A stretch of 64,000 nt of DNA from positions 1 through 64,000 of the forward strand of contig CAJTSD010000009.1 of assembly GCA_910578795.1 (NCBI GenBank). The letters run 5' to 3'. Under the pieces are notes generated by a model, which was not told the origin of the DNA, did no database searches, and was given only the letters and a program-made list of their open reading frames with translations. Within the stretch, counting starts at the first letter, position 1, and every line of letters starts with the position of its first letter. A program made the position numbers and the translations under genes. The DNA is from an uncultured Lachnospiraceae bacterium (GTDB lineage: Bacteria; Bacillota; Clostridia; Lachnospirales; Lachnospiraceae). Positions 1 to 9,100 of the stretch are shown here, piece by piece.

Positions 1-546
1 AAAAAACCATTTCTGATTAGCTGATTCATTGTTTGTCCACTGTATCACATTGGCGCCGCTTTCAGTGCTAAAATCCAACACGTCAAGACAGCTCTCCTGT
101 CCTGTCACTTCCGTGGTGATAATATATCCGTCGCCGGACTTTACAAGACCAAACTGCTGTGCAGCTTCTCCGTTATTTTCCCAAATCTGAATGTTTGTAC
201 CGTCCTCAGTACTGCCGTTTGCCACATCAAGCGAAATGCCGCCTGCCAAATCCGTTGCGGGATGAAGTCTGTAAGTTCCGTCAGAACAAAGCTCCGGTAT
301 CCAACGCTGACCAAGGCTTCCTGTCCCGGTTGCCTGTATGACATTTACGCCGTTTGATGCGGAATCATTCTCAACCGTCAAATACATTCCACTGTTTTTG
401 TTTTTAATGTAGTAAATATTACCGCTTGTTGGAGTAACCGCGGCTGCGTGCGTCACGAGCTCTGTCGCAGGCAAGCCTGCAATAAGGTACACAACGCACA
501 TGAAAACCGATAGAAGTTTTGTAATATAATTTCCTGTTGTCTTCAT
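1..546 (-). CDS. Secreted ricin-B-type (CBM13-like) lectin-domain protein, 3' part outside window
   Basis: Reading on the minus strand from an ATG at 546, preceded by AAAGGAGATG, the frame stays open for 182 codons to the window edge, so only the N-terminal part is seen. Residues about 1-38 form a signal peptide (MKTTGNYITKLL start, hydrophobic core, THAAA cleavage region). After it come beta-trefoil-like repeats with phrases such as NSGMYLTVEN, LGQRW, GISLDVANGS, NIQIWENNG, CLDV and ANQKW. The repeated QxW/QxF pattern is typical of ricin B lectin (CBM13) domains that bind galactose or xylan-type sugars. The missing C-terminal part may carry a catalytic domain, as is common for secreted glycoside hydrolases with such modules; that is inference. 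Exported protein, cell surface or medium. Confidence 0.85.
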   Translation of the reverse strand, partial: MKTTGNYITKLLSVFMCVVYLIAGLPATELVTHAAAVTPTSGNIYYIKNKNSGMYLTVENDSASNGVNVIQATGTGSLGQRWIPELCSDGTYRLHPATDLAGGISLDVANGSTEDGTNIQIWENNGEAAQQFGLVKSGDGYIITTEVTGQESCLDVLDFSTESGANVIQWTNNESANQKWFF

Positions 547-586
547 AAAACATCTCCTTTAATAAAAATTGACAATTTCTAAAATA

Positions 587-614
587 ATATTAACATACAA
601 GCTTTAACTGTCAA
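587..614 (-). promoter_or_regulatory. Sigma-A-type promoter for the lectin gene
   Basis: Minus strand: TTGACA at 614-609, 16-base spacer, TAATAT at 592-587, about 40 bases ahead of the start codon. Good -35, acceptable -10; not tested. Confidence 0.5.
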
Positions 615-868
615 CATTTGTAAAAGGAAAAGACGGAATTTGGTACAAAATAGCAATTGTCTTTTGTCATATTTGCATATAATTTTATGTGCTTTGATAA
701 AACTTAAACATAAAAACAGTTCTATTTGCACAAAAAAAATTGTAAATGGTACATAAACAAAAATGTACCATTGCCCCCCGTTCTTTATAATCTAAGATTT
801 TTATATTAAAAAGGGGGCATCGCTCCATAACCAAAATCTAGTTATTTTGCGATACTCCCTTCTGACTA
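615..868. other. AT-rich non-coding gap
   Basis: The stretch between the lectin gene and the broken gene behind it (547-868) is very AT-rich. Apart from the promoter at 587-614 it holds only A/T runs and a short C run near 775-779. I see no gene, RNA or clear repeat in it. Confidence 0.5.
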
Positions 869-1400
869 TTAAAACGTATTACCACTTTCACTTACCCTTA
901 TCATCACAGAAAAATCAGTAGTATTACCAATAGGATTTTTTGCGGTAAAAGAAAATGATACATATGCATAATTATTAAACAAAGCTCCATATTTTCCTTT
1001 ACCCGATGTAGTTTTCTTGTTAGAAATAGTTACATTTGAAGGTACACCAGATACATCGCCTGATATTCTACTGACATTTACATCGCCATCCCCCATGAAA
1101 AATATCCTTTAGCATAATAAGTCATTTCCTTTTCACTACTTGTATTTTTATCCCAAGTATAGGTTTTTTCATTTTTATACCATCCATTACCACTTTTGTC
1201 ATAAGGAGTGATGCCCTCTTGTCCTGCTACGAAATATGTCTTTTCCACAACAGTATACCCATTCTCATCTTCATATGTACGAACTTCAATTGGTTCTCCA
1301 AAATCAATGTCTTCATTCTGTTCAGCCGCATATATTTCATGCGAAGGAAACAGAAATGCCAATAATGCGAGCGATAAAACTATACTTATAATTTTTTCAT
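869..1400 (-). pseudogene. Small secreted hypothetical protein, broken by two homopolymer frameshifts
   Basis: Two overlapping reading frames (1362-1078 and 1096-869) join into one protein if one G is added to the five-G run at about 1092-1096: the text YAKGYFSWG of the first continues as DGDVNVSRISGD of the second. The upstream end is also broken. The natural start is ATG at 1400 behind TAGGTAATAAC, but its frame meets a stop unless one A is added to the six-A run at 1392-1397. With that base the start reads MKK-IISIVLSLALLAFLFPSHEIYAAEQ in pieces, a convincing signal peptide. The restored protein is about 175 residues, exported, rich in Tyr, Thr and Gly, with no family I recognise. Either a decaying gene, a phase-variable gene or two base-calling errors; neighbouring long genes are intact. 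Confidence 0.65.
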
Positions 1401-1472
1401 GTTATTACCTATTACAAAATATAAATTCCACAAAGTTTCTCTATCAAATCAGCACATCGGCATCAGCTCATT

Positions 1473-1784
1473 TCAATCAATCCCTATTTGTTTCACTATA
1501 TTCTGCAGTTCCTTCCAGTCCCGTACCGAAGAATTTAAGTCACGGATTCCGAAATCCGTAATCCGATAATATTTCCGTTTGGGACCCAATGACTCTTTCC
1601 CAAAATAAGTCTCTGTTTTGCCTTCTTTGTTTAATCTGCGAAGAATGGCATAGAATGTGCTGTCATTGACATCTGTAAAAACCTTCCGCATTTCCTGCAT
1701 TAGCGTATAACCATAATAATCGTTTTGCGAAAGCTTTTTTAACAGACACATTTCCAAAATTCCTTTTTTAATCTGCGCGTCCAT
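1473..1784 (-). CDS. PadR-family transcriptional regulator
   Basis: A 103-residue winged-helix protein of standard PadR length. It shows the family pattern: Q-KKGILEMCLLKKLSQNDYYGYTL in the first helices, then NDSTFYAILRRLNKEGK (recognition helix and wing) and GPKRKYYRITDFG. I chose the ATG at 1784 because AAGGGTGG sits 8 bases upstream; the in-frame GTG at 1796 lies directly on that site. It overlaps the end of the upstream HAAS-domain membrane protein by 17 bases, so the two are translationally coupled. PadR regulators usually repress their own operon in response to membrane or phenolic stress; the likely target is the promoter at 2656-2684. Confidence 0.9.
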   Translation of the reverse strand: MDAQIKKGILEMCLLKKLSQNDYYGYTLMQEMRKVFTDVNDSTFYAILRRLNKEGKTETYFGKESLGPKRKYYRITDFGIRDLNSSVRDWKELQNIVKQIGID

Positions 1785-2604
1785 TTTGTTTTCCACCCTT
1801 ATTTCCCAATGTCATTATGTAAATAATACTGGAAAACAGAACACTAAGCAATAAGGGAAGCGGAAAATAATGGATATTGTCAAATACCGTAAGATTTCCT
1901 AAATACTGCTGATAGAAAACCGCACAGCAAATCAGACCAACCGACTGGATAAAGATGCCAAACATCAACCATTCCGCTTTGAAAAACATTGCAAGACAAT
2001 ACACTGCAATTATAATGTAAGGAACCACATACAGGACAGTAACAAATTGAACAGCAGGTGCAACTGTATGAAGGGTATTCTGTAAACCCGCCATTTTAAT
2101 ATAAGCAGGAACGCCAATATACATAACATACAATAAAATAATGAGTGACAGAAAGCAAAAAAATTGAAAACAAATCCATCTTGTTACCTGTTTTTTTGTC
2201 ACAGGAAGGATACCAAACAAACACAGATTGCCACTTGTAAACCACATCAATATGATTGATGCGAATACCAATACGCAGACAACCGCTTGCCGATTGATAT
2301 TCTGTTGTCTTTCCCAAGCAAGAAAAAATATTCCGATAAAAAAAATAAGTGGTATCAGAAAAAATAAAATCCTTCGAAAAAAACGAATCCTGTCAACTGA
2401 TTGTGATGGATTTGACTGCTTTATGCTTCTCGCAAATTCTTTTGGTGTCCCCAAGTTTTTTAAGATAGAATTTTGTGCAGATTCTTCCGTTTGGGTATCA
2501 TCAAAATACATAGCCGTATCAACCAAAATATCACGAATTTCTGAAAAAAATAATCCTTGCATAAATAATTCGTTCTTTAATTGAATCAAATAACGGTTCC
2601 TCAC
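1768..2604 (-). CDS. HAAS-domain integral membrane protein (DUF1700/DUF1129-like)
   Basis: A 278-residue protein. Residues 1-65 resemble the HAAS signalling domain found in PadR-linked membrane proteins: a helical stretch with LKNELF, EIRDILVDTAMYFDD and a conserved LGTPKEFA motif. About six hydrophobic segments follow (roughly 76-94, 103-122, 140-163, 183-210, 217-235, 248-266). The start is a GTG at 2604 behind GGAGGGAGGTG. It is the first gene of a two-gene operon with the PadR regulator, the usual partnership for this family. Role unknown; such pairs are linked to cell-envelope stress sensing in other Firmicutes, which is inference here. Confidence 0.75.
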   Translation of the reverse strand: MRNRYLIQLKNELFMQGLFFSEIRDILVDTAMYFDDTQTEESAQNSILKNLGTPKEFARSIKQSNPSQSVDRIRFFRRILFFLIPLIFFIGIFFLAWERQQNINRQAVVCVLVFASIILMWFTSGNLCLFGILPVTKKQVTRWICFQFFCFLSLIILLYVMYIGVPAYIKMAGLQNTLHTVAPAVQFVTVLYVVPYIIIAVYCLAMFFKAEWLMFGIFIQSVGLICCAVFYQQYLGNLTVFDNIHYFPLPLLLSVLFSSIIYIMTLGNKGGKQNGRAD

Positions 2605-2655
2605 AGCGCACCTCCCTCCGTTTCGCAGACCGAAAAAACAATTTCCTTTGATACT

Positions 2656-2684
2656 ATTATATATAACTACTGTTTATTAGTCAA
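2656..2684 (-). promoter_or_regulatory. Promoter of the HAAS-padR operon with overlapping inverted repeats
   Basis: Minus strand TTGACT (2684-2679), 17-base spacer, TATAAT (2661-2656). The spacer is flanked by inverted repeats (TAACTA near 2663 with TAGTTA near 2685; ACTATT with AATAGT), placed where an auto-repressing PadR would bind. Confidence 0.65.
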
Positions 2685-2732
2685 TAGTTACATAAAAAAT
2701 ATACTTTTATTGGATTTCATTCATACCCCGCT

Positions 2733-3605
2733 CTACAGCTTCTCCCGCGTAATATCCTTATACCCCTGCCCGTATATCTCATTTGCCGACGCGATAATCA
2801 TAAACGCATCTTTGTCCTCATCCTTCACAATCTCCTCAAGCTTCGGCGCCATCTGTTTTCTCGTAACCACCATAAGCATTTCCTTCTGCTCCTTCGTGTA
2901 CGCGCCGATTGCCGGAATAATCGTCGTCGTAATGTCAAGCTCTCCCATAATACGCTGTTTCATTTTTGTCGGCTCACTGCTGATAATGAAAATCAACTTC
3001 GCCTCGTCCGAACCGTAAAGCACCTTATCCATCACAATGGAATCAATCACCACCGCAACACCCGCATAAAATGCCACCGTCAAATCCCGAAACACAATCC
3101 AGGACGCCACAATCACCATACTGTCAAATGCCAGGAATAGAACATTTGTTTTAATATGCCGCCACTTCGTGCGCATCACCTTAATAATAATATCCGCGCC
3201 TCCCGTCGTCGCACCCGACTTAAACACAAGCGCAAGCGCCACACCAATCAGCGCGCCTCCGATGACTGCCGCAATCAGTAAATCCTGCGTCACTGCGCCA
3301 AGCGGCGAAAGCGTATTCATAAACACCGTAATCATAAAAAGCGCATACATCGTAGACGCAATAAACCGCCAGCCGAACTTCCACAGCCCAAGCGCCACAA
3401 TCGGCACATTGAGCAGAAGATTAATCGTACCCGTCGGAATATTCACAAAACGGTTTACCAAAATCGACACACCCGTCACGCCGCCGGGCGCAATATCGTT
3501 CGGGTCCAAAAATAAACTAATAGCAACGGCATAAATAAATGCCGCTGCCGTCAGTATAAAGTAACGCGCTACCGTATTCTTCGTTTCTTTTATCATTCCA
3601 CTCAT
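2733..3605 (-). CDS. YitT-family membrane protein with DUF2179 domain
   Basis: A 290-residue protein. The first about 200 residues hold five or six membrane segments with the family signature DPNDIAPGGVTGVSILVN and GATTGGADIIIK. The C-terminal soluble part (from about 205, EAKLIFIISSEPTKMKQ) is a DUF2179 domain. Length and order match YitT/YqfU/YvjA proteins of Firmicutes, whose substrate is not established. The start ATG at 3605 has TGGAGTG 6 bases upstream. It lies 42 bases behind ilvA and is probably cotranscribed. Confidence 0.9.
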   Translation of the reverse strand: MSGMIKETKNTVARYFILTAAAFIYAVAISLFLDPNDIAPGGVTGVSILVNRFVNIPTGTINLLLNVPIVALGLWKFGWRFIASTMYALFMITVFMNTLSPLGAVTQDLLIAAVIGGALIGVALALVFKSGATTGGADIIIKVMRTKWRHIKTNVLFLAFDSMVIVASWIVFRDLTVAFYAGVAVVIDSIVMDKVLYGSDEAKLIFIISSEPTKMKQRIMGELDITTTIIPAIGAYTKEQKEMLMVVTRKQMAPKLEEIVKDEDKDAFMIIASANEIYGQGYKDITREKL

Positions 3606-3647
3606 AAATCACTCCACTTGGTCACAGCCTGCGTTCTTGCAGATTGA

Positions 3648-4868
3648 TTAGATATTCGTCCTGACCTGTTTCGGCTGATATCCGTTCTCTTCCAAAGCCT
3701 TGATAATCTGGTTTTTATGCTCCGTGCCAAACGTTTCAAGCGTAATACGCAGCTCCACGGCGGCATTTCGGTTGGTTGACACAAACTGGTTGTGCTCCAG
3801 TTTAATTACATTACCGCTCTGCGCCGCAATCACCTGCGAAACCTTCGTCAGCTCACCCGGCTTATCCGGCAGAAGCACGGAAACCGTGAAAATTCTGTCA
3901 CGGAAAATCAACCCCTGCTGTACGACAGACGACATCGTAATAATATCCATATTTCCGCCGCTTAAAATCGATACGATTTTTTTATTCTTCACATTAAGAT
4001 GACGCAGCGCCGCCACCGTAAGCAGTCCGGAATTTTCCACGACCATCTTATGGTTTTCCACCACATCAAGAAACGAAACCACAAGATCTTCGTCAGGCAC
4101 CGTAATAATCTCGTCAATATTCTGCTGAATATACGGGAAAATATTTTTGCCCGGTGTCTTCACTGCGGTACCGTCTGCAATGGTATTGACGCCCGGAAGT
4201 GTCACAACCTCCCCCGCCTGAAGCGATGCCCGCATACAACTTGCGCCCGCAGGCTCCACGCCAATCACCTTAATCTTCGGATTTAACAGCTTTGCAAGCG
4301 TGGAAACACCCGTTGCAAGCCCGCCGCCGCCAATCGGGACCAAAATGATGTCAACCAGTGGCAGCTCCTTAAAGATTTCCATTGCAATCGTACCCTGCCC
4401 CGTGGCAACCGCCAAATCATCGAACGGGTGAATAAAGGTATAACCTTTTTCCGCCGCAAGCTGGTATGCATACTCCGCCGCCTCGTCATAAACATCTCCC
4501 TTTAAGACAACCTCCGCACCGTAACTCTTTGTTCTGTTGACCTTCATCAGCGGCGTTGTGGTCGGCATAACGATAACTGCGTTCACACCGTATTTTTTTG
4601 CGGCATATGCAACGCCCTGCGCGTGGTTTCCCGCAGACGCGGTAATCAATCCCTTCTCGCGCTCCTCGGGCGAAAGCGTACTAATCTTATAGTATGCGCC
4701 GCGCAGCTTATATGCTCCTGTAAGCTGCATATTCTCCGGTTTTAAATACACCTTGTTCCCCGTTTGGTTACTGAAAAATTCACTGTATATCAATTTCGTT
4801 TCGGAAGTGACTTTCTTTACGATTTCGGACGCTTCCTCAAACTTTTCCAACGTAAGCATTTCTGACAT
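3648..4868 (-). CDS. ilvA: Threonine ammonia-lyase with C-terminal ACT domain
   Basis: PLP enzyme that deaminates L-threonine to 2-oxobutanoate, the entry to isoleucine synthesis or threonine fermentation. The Schiff-base lysine is K54 in GAYKLRGA. The phosphate and cofactor loops are visible as SAGNHAQGVA (about 79-88) and PIGGGGLATG (about 176-185). Residues about 330-402 form one ACT domain (VSVLLPDKPGELTKVSQVI). A 406-residue length with a single ACT matches the short allosteric TdcB/IlvA type rather than the two-ACT E. coli IlvA. Start ATG with AAGGAGG 8 bases upstream. Located between ftsY and the yitT-like gene on the same strand. Confidence 0.93.
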   Translation of the reverse strand: MSEMLTLEKFEEASEIVKKVTSETKLIYSEFFSNQTGNKVYLKPENMQLTGAYKLRGAYYKISTLSPEEREKGLITASAGNHAQGVAYAAKKYGVNAVIVMPTTTPLMKVNRTKSYGAEVVLKGDVYDEAAEYAYQLAAEKGYTFIHPFDDLAVATGQGTIAMEIFKELPLVDIILVPIGGGGLATGVSTLAKLLNPKIKVIGVEPAGASCMRASLQAGEVVTLPGVNTIADGTAVKTPGKNIFPYIQQNIDEIITVPDEDLVVSFLDVVENHKMVVENSGLLTVAALRHLNVKNKKIVSILSGGNMDIITMSSVVQQGLIFRDRIFTVSVLLPDKPGELTKVSQVIAAQSGNVIKLEHNQFVSTNRNAAVELRITLETFGTEHKNQIIKALEENGYQPKQVRTNI

Positions 4869-4925
4869 GATATTATTTCCTCCTTACCGTATTTTATGCA
4901 CAAACATCTCTATCACCAAAACCTA

Positions 4926-6125
4926 TTACCAAAACAGCCATTTCTTTTTCTTTGGCTTCTCCGAAACCGCATCGTCCGTCTCCTCATTTATGACATCTGT
5001 GTCATTTTTCTCATTTTCTGTATTGTCCTCGTTTTCCGCAGTAACGGTTTCCTCACATTTACTTATGACACTCGTGTCATTTTCTTTGCTTGCTGCACTG
5101 TCTTCCACTTGCTGCTCCTGCACTGATTCCTGCGCTTTTGCCGTCTCCTCATTTATGACATTTGTGTCACTTTCTGTCGTGGCATTTTCTGCCATATCCT
5201 CTTTTTCACTTTCAATATCAAACAGTGCGTTCACAAACTCATTCGCATGAAACTTCTGTAAATCCTCTATCGTCTCACCCACACCTATGTACTTCACAGG
5301 CACATTCAGCTCCGACTGGATTGCCACCGCAATACCGCCCTTTGCCGTTCCGTCCATCTTTGTGAGGATAATTCCCGTCAGGTCCGCCACTTCACCGAAT
5401 TCTCTCGCCTGTGAAAGCGCATTCTGTCCCGTCGTCCCGTCAAGCACAATCAGATTTTCCCTGTGCGCGTCCGGAAATTCGCGGTCGATAATGCGGTTCA
5501 TTTTTTTGAGCTCTTCCATTAAATTTTTCTTATTGTGAAGCCGCCCCGCCGTGTCGCAAATCAACACGTCAATCTTCCTTGCCTTTGCTGCATTCACCGC
5601 GTCGTAAATGACAGAAGCCGGGTCCGCACCTTCGTTGCCGCCAATCATGTCAACACCCGCTCTGTGCGCCCATTCCGCAAGCTGGTCGCCCGCGGCGGCA
5701 CGAAACGTATCGGCGGCGGCAATCAGCACCTTTCTGCCCTGTCCCTTCAAAATGCCTGCAAGCTTTCCGACTGAAGTCGTCTTTCCCACACCGTTTACGC
5801 CAATGATAAAAATAACCGACTGCTTCTTCTCAAAATCATACGCCGTCTCTTCCACGCGCATCTGCTCCTTGATACTCTCAACAAGCAGCTCCTTGCACTC
5901 GGACGGATGACGCAGATGCCGTTTTTTCACCTCATCCTTCATGCGCTCTATAATGTCATTCGTGGCATTGACACCAATATCCCCCATAATCAGGATTTCC
6001 TCAAGCTCCTCATAAAAATCGTCGTCAATCTCCGACGCACCGTAAAATACCGCGTCAATCCCTGCCACGATGTTATCTCTTGTCTTATTCAAGCCTTCCT
6101 TTAAGCGGCTGAAAAAACCTGCCAT
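4926..6125 (-). CDS. ftsY: Signal recognition particle receptor FtsY with an unusual acidic C-terminal tail
   Basis: SRP receptor GTPase that docks ribosome-SRP complexes at the membrane. Residues 1-305 are the NG domain: helical N part (FFSRLKEGLNKTRDNIVAG), P-loop GVNGVGKTTSVGKLAG, DTAGRLHNKKNLMEEL, TKMDGTAKGG, and GVGETIEDLQKFHANEFV. A normal FtsY would end here. Instead there is a 94-residue Glu/Asp/Asn-rich tail with three copies of the motif (N/S)DTxVI and a basic-aromatic end (KPKKKKWLFW). The three motifs are encoded by the 16-bp palindromes at 4990, 5065 and 5155. The start is the ATG at 6125 overlapping the smc stop (TGATG) behind AAGGAGGAG. The tail may replace the N-terminal acidic A-domain of other FtsY proteins and contact the membrane through its end (inference). 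Confidence 0.95.
   Translation of the reverse strand: MAGFFSRLKEGLNKTRDNIVAGIDAVFYGASEIDDDFYEELEEILIMGDIGVNATNDIIERMKDEVKKRHLRHPSECKELLVESIKEQMRVEETAYDFEKKQSVIFIIGVNGVGKTTSVGKLAGILKGQGRKVLIAAADTFRAAAGDQLAEWAHRAGVDMIGGNEGADPASVIYDAVNAAKARKIDVLICDTAGRLHNKKNLMEELKKMNRIIDREFPDAHRENLIVLDGTTGQNALSQAREFGEVADLTGIILTKMDGTAKGGIAVAIQSELNVPVKYIGVGETIEDLQKFHANEFVNALFDIESEKEDMAENATTESDTNVINEETAKAQESVQEQQVEDSAASKENDTSVISKCEETVTAENEDNTENEKNDTDVINEETDDAVSEKPKKKKWLFW
4990..5005. repeat. Dispersed 16-bp palindrome, copy 1
   Basis: ATGACATCTGTGTCAT, consensus ATGACA-N3-GTGTCAY. Lies in frame in the ftsY tail (reads NDTDVI on the minus strand). Its left flank (CCGTCTCCTCATTT) is shared with copy 3, so the two may come from a local duplication. 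Confidence 0.8.
5065..5080. repeat. Dispersed 16-bp palindrome, copy 2
   Basis: ATGACACTCGTGTCAT, in frame in the ftsY tail (reads NDTSVI). Flanks differ from copies 1 and 3. Confidence 0.8.
5155..5170. repeat. Dispersed 16-bp palindrome, copy 3
   Basis: ATGACATTTGTGTCAC, in frame in the ftsY tail (reads SDTNVI). Confidence 0.8.
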
Positions 6126-9100
6126 CAATTCTCCTCCTTATTCTCCTGACTCCATTGATCCATTTCACTGTCCACCAAATTGACACTGACAAGCGTGGAC
6201 ACGCCCTTTTCCTGCATGGTAATACCATACAGTCTGTCTGCCTGTTCCATTGTACCACGTCTGTGGGTAATTACAATAAACTGTGTGGACTTTTTAAGCT
6301 TATTCAAATATTTGGCAAATCGGCTTACATTTTCCTCGTCAAGCGCTGCCTCAATCTCATCCAAAAGACAAAACGGTGACGGCTTTAAATTTTGTATCGC
6401 AAACAAAAGCGCAATTGCCGTAAACGATTTCTCTCCGCCGGAAAGTTGCATCATATTTTGGAGCTTCTTGCCGGGCGGCTGCGCGATAATACGAATACCC
6501 GCCTCCAAAATATCCTCATCCTCAATCAGCTCAAGCGTACCCTTTCCGCCGCCAAACAAATCCTTAAACACCTTGTCAAACTCGCGTTTGATTTCTTCAA
6601 ACTTCTCGGCAAACTGTTTGCGCATTGCTGCATCGAGCTCCTCGATAATATTCTCCAGTGTCTTTTCCGCTTCAATCAAGTCGTCATGCTGGTTTTTCAT
6701 AAACGTATACCGTTCCATCAACGCCTTGTAATCCTCAATCGCATTAACGTTGACATCACCAAGCTTCTTAATACCATCCTTAATCTCCGCAATCAGCTTC
6801 TTCATCGCCGCAGCGTCACTAAACGTCTCGTTGCGCATTCCTGTGGCAGTGTTGAGCGTAATTTCATACTCACTCCACATGTAATTCATCTGCGCTTCCA
6901 TTGCCTCCTCAAATTTCTCCCGCTGTGCATTCAAACGATAAATTTCCTTGTCAAGCGCATTTTTCCGTTCCGAAACTTCCTCCCTTGTCGTAAAAAAGCC
7001 TTTCTGCTTTTGCTGCAGTTCGTCCCTTGTCTGCTGCTTCTCCTTGAGTGCAGCCTCTGCGTCCGACTGTGTGCCGTGCGATGCCGCAATTGTCTTCTCA
7101 ATTTCGGCAATGCTTTGCTGCTTCGTCTCCATATCGTTATGACATGCATCAAGATTCGTCCGAACCTCCGAAAGCTCCTCTTTATGACGGGCAATCTCAC
7201 CCTCTACACGGTCTAAGTTCGTCTGCTCAAACTCCTGTTTCTGCAAAAGCTTCTCGTATTCCACGTCCCACTCGCCGACCATGCCGGTCTTGCTCGATTC
7301 CTCGGCGCGGTACGTTTCCAGTTCGCGCTGATACACGACGATATTTGCCTCAAGCTTTTTCTCTTCCTCTTCAGAGTTTTTTAGTTCTTCTAAAATCCGC
7401 TCCTTATCAATATTGATTTCTTCTGTCTTTTGCGCAATCTCCTGTTCCTCGTCCTTTAACGAGCCAAAGCCCTGCCGTGCCTCCGTCTTGCGCTCCTCCG
7501 CCGCCGTTACGTTCAGTCTTGCCGTATTCTGTGCAAGAAAAAGCTCCTGCAGTTTTGCCTTTGCGTCCTCTATATCCTTTCTGTGCACATTTCGCTCTGC
7601 CTTGATGTCCTCAATATCCTGCTGTGCCTGCCTTAACCGCTCTTTGGTTTCCAAAACCTTCTTCTCAAGCTCCTCAAGCTCACGGCGTCTTCCCAAAAGA
7701 TTGGAATTGTTTTTAAACGCACCGCCGCTGATTGCACCGCCCGGAACGAGAAGCTCGCCCTCAAGCGTTACCATACGCACACCGTAATGATATTTTTTGG
7801 CAATCTTCACTGCATTATCAACATGGTCCACCACGACAATCCTGCCAAGCATGGTCTTTGCAACATTCTCATACGTTTTCTCCACCCGTACAATCGAATC
7901 CGCCAGCCCGATTACTCCCTGCTCCTGCAAGACCTCCGGCGTTTTAAATTCCTGCGGTTTCATAATGCTTGTAAGCGGCAGAAACGTCGCGCGTCCAAAT
8001 CTGTTTTTTTTCAGGAAAAAAATCATTTTCTTTGCCGTATCCTCATTGTCCGTAACAATATTTTGGATATTTCCGCCAAGCGCCGTTTCAATCGCGGTTT
8101 CATACTTCTTATCAACTTTAATAATATCCGCTACAACGCCGACAATGCCCGCATTTTTCTCCTTCTGCTCCATCACGCGCTGAATGCTGTTTCCATAGCC
8201 TTCATACCGCTCCGTAAGGTTTGAAATGGTGTCAAGCTTTGTCTTACACCGTTGATATTCTTCCTGAAGCGACCTGATTTCCTCATCTTTATTGGAGAGC
8301 CGTTCCTTAAAGGTCCCCGTCTTTGCATCTAACTGCGAAAGCCTGTCGTTTGCCGCAATAATTTCGTCGTTAATCCTGCAAAATTCTTTCTGAAGCATCT
8401 CAAGCTCCGTGTCAAGCTCCGCCTCGTCGCTCTTTGCACGCAACAGCCTTGAATTTAACTCCGCCTTGCGGATTCGAAGCTGCTCCATCATCGCATCGAA
8501 GCTTCCGATATTGGACTTAATCGTGGCACGCTCACCAAGCATTGCGATAATCCGGTTCTTATCTGCCTCCAGCTTCTCATTCAGCTCCTCAATCCGCGCC
8601 TGAACGGCCAAAAGCGAGCCTTTCGCCTCGCTACGCTCCTTCTCAAGATCCGCTACCCGCGCGTCAAGCTCCGTTTTGACCGCAAGGATTTTATCGCGCT
8701 CTTCCTCCTGCTTTGCAAGCTGTTCCCCGATTGCCGCAATCCGCTCGTTAAAATGCTGCTCGTTTCCCTGCGCGCCCTTAATCTGCTCGCGCAAAACGTT
8801 CATCTCGCCCTCAAGCTTTCCGCGCAGCACACTTGTGTCTGTCAGCGTGTTTCTTGTATCCTCAAGCTCCTGCTCCAGCTCCTCAATCCGTTTTGCAACG
8901 GTATCATACTCTTCCTTAATCTTATCATATGCTTTTGCCGTTTCGTCATATTCGTCTTTCGCAATTGTATATTTTTTGTCAATTTCCGTAAGCTGGTTGG
9001 AAAGGTTTTCATTCTCCAAAAGAAACAGATTGACGTCCAGCTCCTTTAACTCCTCCTTTTTCTTCAAGTACACCTTCGCCTTTTCCGACTGCTTTTCCAG

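Noticed and set aside
1078..1362. A separate 94-residue gene starting with TTG at 1362
   Set aside because: No ribosome site, and the codons upstream in the same frame complete a signal peptide; better read as part of one broken gene.
6392..7216. A 274-codon plus-strand frame
   Set aside because: It is antisense to the coiled-coil part of smc and shows only low-complexity Leu/Arg/Asn text.
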